This document shows, in pieces, positions 1 through 5,243 of a stretch of DNA of 10,232 nt. The notes under the pieces are model-generated. The model did no database searches and was not told the origin of the DNA. It saw only the letters and a program-made list of their open reading frames with translations. This DNA comes from JAICUY01 sp035708065 (GTDB lineage Bacteria > Chloroflexota > Limnocylindria > QHBO01), in the NCBI GenBank assembly GCA_035708065.1, contig DASSTC010000013.1, positions 1 through 10,232 on the forward strand, read 5' to 3'. The translations under genes and the position numbers were made by a program. The stretch's first letter is position 1; each line of letters opens with the position of its first letter.

Positions 1-1
1 C

Positions 2-220
2 GCCCGGCAGGCGGTCGCCCATGCGCGCCGCAGCAACCCGCGGATCGAGATCGTGGCGCGGTCACATTCCGAGGCCGACGAGGCCGAGCTGCGACGGCTC
101 GGCGTCGCACGCGTGGTCATCGCCGAGCGGCAGGTCGGCGACGCGCTGGTGCGCCACACGCTGCGGCGATTCGGCGTCAGCGACCGGGAGATCGACGTCG
201 TGTTGCGACGGGCCGACTAG
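2..220 (+). CDS. C-terminal end of a KefB/YbaL-like monovalent cation:proton antiporter (partial, 5' end outside window)
   Basis: Only the last 72 residues are present; the start lies before the window. The frame reads NPRIEIVARSHSEADEAELR, then LGVARVVIAERQVGDALVRH, and ends RRAD. This closely resembles the end of the cytoplasmic TrkA-N/RCK nucleotide-binding domain of CPA2 antiporters (KefB, YbaL, RosB): an 'ARxHSxxExxxLxxLGA..VV..ER' strand-helix-strand followed by a 'LRRFGV' helix. In that family this domain gates an N-terminal membrane exchanger for K+/H+ or Na+/H+, and many members end here or continue into a TrkA-C domain. This one stops right after the RCK fold, so it has no TrkA-C domain. 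The stop TAG (218-220) overlaps the stop of the convergent HAD gene. A standalone TrkA-type subunit cannot be excluded because the membrane part is not visible. Confidence 0.72.
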   Translation, partial: ARQAVAHARRSNPRIEIVARSHSEADEAELRRLGVARVVIAERQVGDALVRHTLRRFGVSDREIDVVLRRAD

Positions 221-864
221 GCCCACGCCTCCGCGACCCTGCTCGCGAGCTCGTCGAGCGTGTCGACTGTGAGCGTCGGCCGCGCCCCGTCGAGCATCGA
301 CGGCTGCTGGATGACGCCCCACGGTCCACGACGGATCCAGACCGCGCGCATGCCGGCCGCCAGCGCCGGCGCAATGTCGTTGTCGAGCCGGTCGCCGACG
401 TACGCCACGTCGGCCGCATCGGCCTGCATGAGATCCAACGCATGCGCGAAGAAGGCCGGGTCCGGCTTCGCAACGCCCATCGCCGCCGACATCGCCACGA
501 CGTCGGCCTTCACGCCGATCGCGCGCAGCTCGTCGGAGCGGGACGCCGGCTGGTTGGCCACCACCGCGATGCGGTAGCCGGCCTCGCGGAGCGCGTCGAG
601 CGCGCGCAGCGCATCGGGATAGAGGTCGTCACTGCGGAAGCCGCCGTAGGCCGCCTCGATTGCGGGCAGCCGCTCGAGCCAGTCGGCCACCCCGAACGTG
701 GCGAACACATCACGATGCTCGCCGCCTCGAGCGATGGCAGCGCCGAGCGCCGCCATGAACGTCAGCCGCGGGATGCCGAGCGCGTCGGCCCAGGCCGACC
801 AGACGCGGGTCTCGTCGATGAGCGTCTCACCGACATCGAGGCAGACCCAGCGTCGGCCGGCCAA
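217..864 (-). CDS. HAD-superfamily hydrolase (HAD-IA-like) with atypical motif I
   Basis: A 215-residue HAD-like protein if translated from the TTG at 864-862, 13 nt after the DUF937 stop. An in-frame ATG at 921 would add 19 residues that only mirror the Gly-rich DUF937 coding sequence and lie inside that gene, so I prefer TTG; no clear Shine-Dalgarno site is visible for either. Motifs (215-aa numbering): motif I LDVGETL with nucleophile Asp10; motif II region VVANQ near 103; motif III Lys133 in AKPDP; motif IV GDRLDND with Asp158 and Asp163. A helical cap (about 20-75) follows motif I, as in subfamily IA phosphatases and dehalogenases. The usual acid/base Asp two residues after the nucleophile is Gly12, and the motif II Ser/Thr appears to be Ala103, so the substrate cannot be predicted and phosphatase activity may be weak or altered. 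Last gene of the minus-strand block. Confidence 0.85.
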   Translation of the reverse strand: MAGRRWVCLDVGETLIDETRVWSAWADALGIPRLTFMAALGAAIARGGEHRDVFATFGVADWLERLPAIEAAYGGFRSDDLYPDALRALDALREAGYRIAVVANQPASRSDELRAIGVKADVVAMSAAMGVAKPDPAFFAHALDLMQADAADVAYVGDRLDNDIAPALAAGMRAVWIRRGPWGVIQQPSMLDGARPTLTVDTLDELASRVAEAWA

Positions 865-877
865 GGGCTGTGTTCCG

Positions 878-1465
878 CTACTTGCGGTCGCCGCCGAGGA
901 CCGAGCCCAGGACGTCGCCAAGGCCGCCGCCGGACCCGCCGCCGAGGACGCTGCCGATCAGGTCGCCCAGACCGCCGGAACTCTGCGCATCCTCGCGCTC
1001 GCGGTCCAGCAGGTCGCCCAGATCGCCACCTCCGCCCGACGAGGTCTTGGTGTGCTCCTTCTTGCCGAGCATGCCCATCACCACCGGCGCGAGGAGCGTC
1101 AGCAGGTTCATGGCGCTGCCCAGGTCGAGGCCGCTCTTGGCGCTGATGCCGCGGGCCAGCGTGTCCTGGCGGTCGCCGAGCACGTGGCCAAGGATCCCCG
1201 AGCCGTCCGTGGCCCGCGGGTTGAGCTGCGCGGAGCCGTTGAGGTACGCGCCGAGGTTGTCGATGATCGACCCGTCGTGGTCCTCGGCCACCGCCTGCTT
1301 CAGGCCGCCGCCGCGGTTCGCCTCCTGGCTGAGCGCGGCGAGCAGCGACGGCACCGCCGCCTGGATGGCATTCGAGGTCGAGGCGTCATCGGCGCCGATG
1401 CGCTGGCTGATCTCGGACGTGCGTCCGGTCAGCAGATCGTTGAGCGTCGTGGTCAGCTCGGCCAT
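878..1465 (-). CDS. DUF937 domain-containing protein with glycine-rich repeat tail
   Basis: A 195-residue protein with no signal peptide. The first 140 residues match the DUF937 pattern: an N-terminal helix MAELTTTLNDLL, the segment AIQAAVPSLLAALSQEANRG, then GSILGHVLGDRQ-type turns (DGSGILGHVLGDRQ, 87-100) and a hydrophobic helix LLTLLAPVVMGMLGK (121-135). The tail (about 143-195) is Gly/Asp/Ser-rich with a 12-residue near-duplicate, GLGDLIGSVLGG (165-176) and GLGDVLGSVLGG (181-192), plus a related GDLGDLLD at 147-154. The biochemical function of DUF937 is unknown to me; YidB-like proteins belong to this broad group. The start is well supported by AGGAG (plus coordinates 1472-1476) 6 nt before the ATG. 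It lies 66 nt downstream of pntB with no recognisable terminator between them, so co-transcription is likely but a functional link to transhydrogenase is not shown. Confidence 0.85.
   Translation of the reverse strand: MAELTTTLNDLLTGRTSEISQRIGADDASTSNAIQAAVPSLLAALSQEANRGGGLKQAVAEDHDGSIIDNLGAYLNGSAQLNPRATDGSGILGHVLGDRQDTLARGISAKSGLDLGSAMNLLTLLAPVVMGMLGKKEHTKTSSGGGGDLGDLLDREREDAQSSGGLGDLIGSVLGGGSGGGLGDVLGSVLGGDRK
890..973 (-). repeat. Two 36-nt imperfect direct repeats in the DUF937 tail
   Basis: Copies at 890-925 and 938-973 (plus coordinates) each encode the 12-residue unit GLGD(L/V)(I/L)GSVLGG, 48 nt apart. The first 12 bases of each copy on the plus strand are identical (gccgccgaggac). They sit at the 3' end of the DUF937 gene and look like an in-frame duplication. 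Confidence 0.7.
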
Positions 1466-1531
1466 GGAAATCTCCTCACGAAGGCTTTGTTGGACGACTG
1501 CGCCCGGGCAAGAACCGCGCCGATCCGCCGG

Positions 1532-2947
1532 TCAGGCGTTCTTCACCCCGCTGACCAGCGCCGCCACCGACGGCTTCGCGTCGCCGAACAGCATGGACGT
1601 CTTCTCGTTGCTGAACAACGGGTTCGGGATGCCGGCGAAGCCGGTCCCACGCCCGCGCTTCAGGACGATGACCCTCTGCGCCTGGTCGACGTTGAGAATC
1701 GGCATGCCGGAGATCGGCGAGCCTTCCTCGCGAGCCAGGGGGTTGATGACGTCGTTGGCCCCGATGACGAGCGCGACGTCGGCATCGGCGAACTCGGCGT
1801 TGATCTCGTCCATCTCCTTGAGCCGGTCGTACGGCACGTTCGCCTCGGCGAGCAGCACGTTCATGTGCCCCGGCATGCGACCCGCCACCGGGTGGATGGC
1901 GAACTCGACATCGACGCCCTTGGCGAGGAGCAGGTCCATCAGCTCGCGGACCGGACCCTGCGCCTGGGCGACGGCCATGCCGTAGCCCGGCACGATGATC
2001 ACCTTCTTGCCGTAGGCCATCAGCACCGCCGCATCGTCGGCGCTGATCTCCTTGAGCTGCTCCTCGCCGCCCGCGCCATGGGTGGTCGCCTCGCCGCCGG
2101 TGCCGAAGCCGGCGAACAGGACGTTGAACAGGGAGCGGTTCATGGCCTTGGTCATGAGCTGAGTCAGGATGGCGCCCGATGCGCCGACCAGCGTGCCGGC
2201 GATGAGCAGCGCGTAGTTGTTCAGCACGAAGCCGGTCGCCGCGACGGCGATGCCGGTGTAGCTGTTGAGCAGCGAGATGACGACCGGCATGTCGGCGCCG
2301 CCGATCGGCATGACCAGCACGACGCCCAGCACGAGCGCCAGGACGCAGTAGAGCAGGAAGAGCGGCACGCTGTTGGCGAACGCCGCGACGTACACACCGA
2401 TCGCGATCAGCGCCAGGAACAGGACGCTGGTGATGATCTGCTGTGCCGGCAGCTTGACCGGCCGAGCGGCGATCACGCCCTGCAGCTTGCCCCAGGCGAC
2501 GATCGAGCCGGTGAGGCTCACCGAGCCGATGACCGCGCCGAGCAGTGTGGCGATGATGAACGGCAGGCTCAGCAGCTCGCCGCTGGCCTGGTGGCTCGTG
2601 TCACGCAGGAACTCGGCAAGCGCCACCACGGCGGCCGCGCCGCCGCCGGCGCCGTTGAAGATGGCGACCATCTGGGGCATGGCGGTCATCGGCACGTTGC
2701 GTGCGCCGATCACGCCGATCACCGTGCCGACGCCGCCGGCGATCAGCAGGATCCACCACGAGTCGAGCATCCCCTCGGTGGTGAGCAGGGTCCAGGCGAT
2801 GACCAGCGCCATGCCGGCTGCGCCGAGCAGGTTGCCGGTGCGTGCGGTCTTCGGCGACGCCAGGAACTTGAGGGCGAGGATGAACCCGACGCTGGCGACC
2901 AGCCAGACGAGGAAGGTCAGGATCTGGAGTGCGGTGAGCTCGGGCAT
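1532..2947 (-). CDS. pntB: NAD(P) transhydrogenase, beta subunit
   Basis: A 471-residue PntB of usual length. Together with PntAA and PntAB it transfers hydride from NADH to NADP+ driven by inward proton movement across the cytoplasmic membrane. Residues 1-280 form the membrane domain dII with about nine hydrophobic helices; the stretch GGADMPVVISLLNSYTGIAV (216-235) is a family hallmark. Residues 300-471 form the NADP(H)-binding domain dIII: PGYGMAVAQAQ (320-330), RMPGHMNVLLAEA (357-369), GANDVINPLA (396-405), KRGRGTGFAG (430-439) and LFGDAK (453-458). The segment KRGRG replaces the more familiar KRSM. Position 98, in MPQMVAIFNG, is Asn where E. coli PntB has the proton-channel His91. The ATG at 2947 directly follows the pntAB stop (TAGATG) with GGGGGA 7 nt upstream. 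Confidence 0.97.
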   Translation of the reverse strand: MPELTALQILTFLVWLVASVGFILALKFLASPKTARTGNLLGAAGMALVIAWTLLTTEGMLDSWWILLIAGGVGTVIGVIGARNVPMTAMPQMVAIFNGAGGGAAAVVALAEFLRDTSHQASGELLSLPFIIATLLGAVIGSVSLTGSIVAWGKLQGVIAARPVKLPAQQIITSVLFLALIAIGVYVAAFANSVPLFLLYCVLALVLGVVLVMPIGGADMPVVISLLNSYTGIAVAATGFVLNNYALLIAGTLVGASGAILTQLMTKAMNRSLFNVLFAGFGTGGEATTHGAGGEEQLKEISADDAAVLMAYGKKVIIVPGYGMAVAQAQGPVRELMDLLLAKGVDVEFAIHPVAGRMPGHMNVLLAEANVPYDRLKEMDEINAEFADADVALVIGANDVINPLAREEGSPISGMPILNVDQAQRVIVLKRGRGTGFAGIPNPLFSNEKTSMLFGDAKPSVAALVSGVKNA

Positions 2948-3265
2948 CTAGCGATCCCCCGGCCGCTTGCGGAACATCTCGAGCATCCGGTCGGTGACGA
3001 CGAAGCCACCGACCACGTTGACCGTGCCGAGCGTCACGCCGATCAGGGCGAGGATGATCCGCAGCGGACCCTCACTGACCGCTCCTGCCGCGACGAGCAT
3101 GGCTCCGACCACGATGACGCCGTGGACGGCGTTCGCGCCGCTCATCAGCGGGGTGTGCAGCATCGTCGGCACCTTGCTGACGACCTCGTAACCCACGAAT
3201 GCGGCGAGAACCAGGATGAACAGCGCCGCGAGCAGCGCAAACGGTGAAATCGAGCTGGCGTCCAC
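2948..3265 (-). CDS. pntAB: NAD(P) transhydrogenase, alpha subunit part 2 (membrane subunit)
   Basis: A 105-residue hydrophobic protein, the dII part of the alpha chain encoded as a separate polypeptide, as in Rhodospirillum and Thermus. Three or so membrane helices are visible: LLAALFILVLAAFVGYEVV (11-29), GVIVVGAMLVAAGAV (about 49-63) and IILALIGVTLGTVNVVGGFV (70-89). Between the first two lies the family signature VPTMLHTPLMSGANAVHG (32-49), comparable to 'TPLMSVTNAISG' in E. coli PntA. His48 stands where E. coli has Ser. The start is GTG (3265-3263) immediately after the pntAA TAA stop; AAGGAG lies 12 nt upstream inside pntAA, so translation is probably coupled. The stop TAG abuts the pntB ATG. 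Confidence 0.95.
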   Translation of the reverse strand: MDASSISPFALLAALFILVLAAFVGYEVVSKVPTMLHTPLMSGANAVHGVIVVGAMLVAAGAVSEGPLRIILALIGVTLGTVNVVGGFVVTDRMLEMFRKRPGDR

Positions 3266-4534
3266 TTACTTCGTCGTCTCCTTGACCGATTCGGGCGCCT
3301 GGGTCGCCGGCGCGGCATCCGCCGGCGCAGCCGGTGCATCGGTCGCAGCCGGCGCATCGGTCGCAGCCGGTGCAGCAGGTGCCGCGGGTTCAATGCCGAG
3401 CGCCTTGGCGGTCGCCTCATGGACGACCTTGCCGTCGTGGGTGATCGTCGCGCCGCGGGTGATCTCGTCGTCGAAGTCGAGCGCCAGCGCGCCGTCCTTG
3501 ACGAGATGCTTGACCAGGGTCTGGATGTTCTTGGCGTACATCTGAGTGGCCGATGCCGGCATGGTGGCCGGCAGGTTGGTGAACCCGATGATCCGCACGC
3601 CGTTGTCGGTGACGATCTCCTTGTTCGCCTCGGTCAGCTCGGTGTTGCCGCCCATCTCGGCCGCCATGTCGACGATGACGCTGCCGGGCTTCATGGACCT
3701 GATGTTCTCGGCGGTGATCAGCTTCGGCGCCGGGCGTCCCGGAATGAGTGCGGTGGTGATCACCACGTCCGCCTCGCCGACGCGGCTGGCGATCAGCTCG
3801 GCCTGGCGGCGCTTGTAGTCGTCGCTCATCTCGCGGGCATAGCCGCCGGCGGTCTCGGCCTGGGCCTTCTCCTCGTCGGTCATCTCGACCTCGAGGAACG
3901 TGCCGCCCAGGCTCTGCACCTGCTCCTTGACGACCGGCCGCACGTCGGTCGCCTCGACCACGGCGCCGAGCCGCTTGGCGGTGCCGATCGCCATCAGGCC
4001 GGCCACGCCGGCGCCGAAGACGAGCACCCGTGCGGGGCGAACCGTGCCCGCGGCGGTGGTCAGCAGCGGCATGAACTTCGGCAGCCGCTCGGCGGCGATC
4101 AGCACGGCCTTGTAGCCGCCGACCGTCGCCTGCGAGCTGAGCGTGTCCATCGACTGCGCGCGGGTGATGCGCGGGATGGAGTCCATGCTGATCGCGGTGA
4201 CGCCGGCATCGGCCAGCTGCTTGGCGAGGTCCGGATGGCTCAACGTCCCGAGGGTGCCGATGAGCACCTGCCCGGGCTTGAGGATCTTGATCTCCTCATC
4301 GGTCGGGCGGCCGACGCGCAGGATGATGTCGGCCTGGCCGTAGAGAGCCGGTGCATCGGGGACGATCGTCGCGCCGGCTTCGCGATACGCCTCGTCGGAA
4401 AAGTAGGATGGCTCGCCCGCGCCGGACTGGACGATGACCTCGACGCCGTCGCCGGTCAGCTGGCCGGCCGTCTGGGGCGTGAGGGCGACGCGAGTCTCGC
4501 CGGATGCGGTCTCGCGTGGGACAGCAATCTTCAA
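3266..4534 (-). CDS. pntAA: NAD(P) transhydrogenase, alpha subunit part 1 (NAD(H)-binding)
   Basis: A 422-residue soluble subunit (dI) that binds NAD(H). It starts KIAVPRETASGETRVALTP, the standard N-terminus, so I place the start at TTG 4534-4532 with GGGAAG 6 nt upstream; an ATG at 4606 would add 24 unrelated residues. Other hallmarks: RAQSMDTLSSQATVGGYKAV beginning near 125 (the RAQS loop at the hydride-transfer interface), Rossmann glycine motif GAGVAG at 174-179, DVRPVVKEQVQSLGG after it, and VVITTALIPGRPAPKLIT with SVIVDMAAEMGGNTELT. This subunit resembles alanine dehydrogenase but has the transhydrogenase-specific loops. Residues 382-422 are an unusual Ala/Pro/Asp-rich tail with an AATDAP repeat. 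First gene of the minus-strand block. Confidence 0.96.
   Translation of the reverse strand: MKIAVPRETASGETRVALTPQTAGQLTGDGVEVIVQSGAGEPSYFSDEAYREAGATIVPDAPALYGQADIILRVGRPTDEEIKILKPGQVLIGTLGTLSHPDLAKQLADAGVTAISMDSIPRITRAQSMDTLSSQATVGGYKAVLIAAERLPKFMPLLTTAAGTVRPARVLVFGAGVAGLMAIGTAKRLGAVVEATDVRPVVKEQVQSLGGTFLEVEMTDEEKAQAETAGGYAREMSDDYKRRQAELIASRVGEADVVITTALIPGRPAPKLITAENIRSMKPGSVIVDMAAEMGGNTELTEANKEIVTDNGVRIIGFTNLPATMPASATQMYAKNIQTLVKHLVKDGALALDFDDEITRGATITHDGKVVHEATAKALGIEPAAPAAPAATDAPAATDAPAAPADAAPATQAPESVKETTK
3333..3368 (-). repeat. 18-nt tandem repeat in the Ala/Pro-rich tail of pntAA
   Basis: Two 18-nt units (3333-3350 and 3351-3368, plus-strand coordinates) differ at one base (ggtgcatcgg versus ggcgcatcgg, both continuing tcgcagcc). 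A degenerate third unit follows. They encode the six-residue repeat AATDAP and are in frame, so copy number changes would lengthen or shorten the tail without a frameshift. Confidence 0.8.
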
Positions 4535-4540
4535 TGTGAT

Positions 4541-4546
4541 CTTCCC
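4541..4546 (-). promoter_or_regulatory. Ribosome binding site deciding the pntAA TTG start
   Basis: On the minus strand GGGAAG lies 6 nt before TTG 4534. The protein homology also begins at this TTG, which settles the start against the upstream ATG at 4606. Confidence 0.6.
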
Positions 4547-4669
4547 GTAAGTGGAACGTGACACACGGAGAACCGCATCGCATCGCGAAGCGGTTCGGGA
4601 ACTCAAGTGTACCAGACGAGCAAATTTGGCCGTCCGGCTGCACGGAACTCGCAGTCATGCCCGCTTCGG

Positions 4670-4740
4670 GTGATCAGTCCGACTGCTCCAACCGCGCCGA
4701 TTCGAGCCGCCTGCCCTTCCGGTGAGCAGTCCCACTGCTG
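4670..4740. repeat. 19-bp direct repeat pair, each copy a dyad, 52 bp apart
   Basis: Copies at 4670-4688 and 4722-4740 match at 16 of 19 bases (consensus GTGAkCAGTCCsACTGCT). Each copy is itself a dyad: AGCAGT-CCC-ACTGCT is perfect at 4725-4739, and ATCAGT-CCG-ACTGCT at 4673-4687 has one mismatch. The 52-bp spacing is about five helical turns. The nearer copy lies 11 bp before the marR -35, a usual activator position. The binding protein is unknown. Confidence 0.55.
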
Positions 4741-4750
4741 CGAGTGTCCG

Positions 4751-4778
4751 TTGACACTACATCGCGACACGATATGTT
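4751..4778 (+). promoter_or_regulatory. Sigma70-like promoter of the marR-clc operon
   Basis: TTGACA (4751-4756) is a perfect -35 consensus, followed by a 16-bp spacer and TATGTT (4773-4778; 4 of 6 to TATAAT). Transcription would start near 4784-4786, only about 11-13 nt before the GTG of marR. Confidence 0.6.
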
Positions 4779-4783
4779 CGTGT
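4767..4783. promoter_or_regulatory. Candidate MarR operator 1 over the -10 element
   Basis: A perfect inverted repeat ACACGA-TATGT-TCGTGT with 6-bp arms that contains the whole -10 hexamer. MarR dimers typically bind dyads of 16-20 bp in their own promoter, so binding here would block RNA polymerase and give autorepression. The link to this MarR protein is inference. Confidence 0.6.
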
Positions 4784-4800
4784 TACGATATATCTCGTGA
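4783..4800. promoter_or_regulatory. Candidate MarR operator 2 over the marR start codon
   Basis: TTACGA-TATATC-TCGTGA is an inverted repeat with one mismatched pair. It shares the ACGA...TCGT core with operator 1 and overlaps the GTG start (4797-4799). The dyad centres are about 16-17 bp apart. Confidence 0.5.
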
Positions 4801-5243
4801 CCACCTCGCCCACGACGACACGCACCACCCGAACGGACCTGCGGCCCGCCGAGTACCGCGCCCTGGCGGAGCTCCGCTACCGGATCCGCCGCTTCCTGCA
4901 CTTCTCCGAGGGCGCGGCGCGCGACGCCGGCCTCGAGCCGCAGCAGCACCAGCTGCTGCTGGCGGTGAAGGGCATGCCCGAGCACCGCCTCGCCACGATC
5001 GGTGACGTCGCGGAGCGGCTGCAGCTGAAGCACAACTCCACGAACGAGCTCGTGCGACGCGCCGAGCAGCGCGGCCTGGTGCATACCGAGCGCGGCGAGG
5101 ACGATCGCCGCCAGGTCATCGTCAGCCTGACCGATGCCGGCGAAGAGGCGCTGCGCGAGCTGACGCTCGCCCACCTCGCCGAGCTGCGCGGCGAGGCACG
5201 CTCGCTGGTCGACGGGCTCGAGCAGCTGGTGGCGCGCCGATGA
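4797..5243 (+). CDS. MarR-family transcriptional regulator
   Basis: A 148-residue protein of typical MarR length. An N-terminal dimerisation helix (about 18-42, RALAELRYRIRRFLHFSEGAA) leads into PQQHQLLLAVKG, then the winged helix: helices at 66-95 (LATIGDVAERL, HNSTNELVRRAEQRGLV) and the wing ERGEDDRRQVIVSLTDAG (98-115) with the Asp-Arg-Arg hallmark. C-terminal helices complete the dimer interface. MarR proteins usually repress neighbouring genes and release DNA on binding phenolic ligands or on cysteine oxidation; no Cys is present here, so a redox-thiol switch is excluded and a small ligand is likelier. Start GTG 4797 has no Shine-Dalgarno site, suggesting a near-leaderless mRNA. Its stop overlaps the ClC start (ATGA), so ClC is its most likely target along with itself. 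Confidence 0.93.
   Translation: MTTSPTTTRTTRTDLRPAEYRALAELRYRIRRFLHFSEGAARDAGLEPQQHQLLLAVKGMPEHRLATIGDVAERLQLKHNSTNELVRRAEQRGLVHTERGEDDRRQVIVSLTDAGEEALRELTLAHLAELRGEARSLVDGLEQLVARR

Larger units (their letters stand above)
4535..4796. promoter_or_regulatory. Divergent intergenic control region between pntAA and marR
   Basis: The 262 bases between the two divergent start codons hold no convincing gene. The marR-proximal part (4751-4796) is AT-richer and carries a promoter and two dyads. The middle (4670-4740) carries a 19-bp repeat pair. The pntAA-proximal part must hold the pnt promoter; the best -10-like hexamer I see on the minus strand is TACACT (plus 4606-4611), without a good -35, so I do not call it. 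Confidence 0.7.

Noticed and set aside
865..921. ATG at 921 as the HAD start
   Set aside because: It lies inside the DUF937 gene and its 19 extra residues mirror the Gly-rich repeat; TTG 864 fits the family N-terminus better, though not proven.
890..973. CRISPR or mobile repeat
   Set aside because: The repeats are in-frame codons for a Gly-rich protein motif, with no spacers or target-site signs.
698..3247. An 849-codon open frame on the plus strand opposite pntB, DUF937 and pntAB
   Set aside because: The translation is a His/Asp/Arg/Gln-rich low-complexity shadow with no domain; it runs antisense to clear transhydrogenase genes and is expected from GC-rich codon use.
4535..4796. Riboswitch (for example fluoride type) upstream of clc
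   Set aside because: No room in the short marR leader, no fluoride-type ClC motif and no recognisable aptamer sequence.
4607..5005. A 132-codon plus-strand frame starting in the intergenic region and overlapping marR
   Set aside because: Out of frame with MarR, no domain, and its start precedes the promoter and operators.
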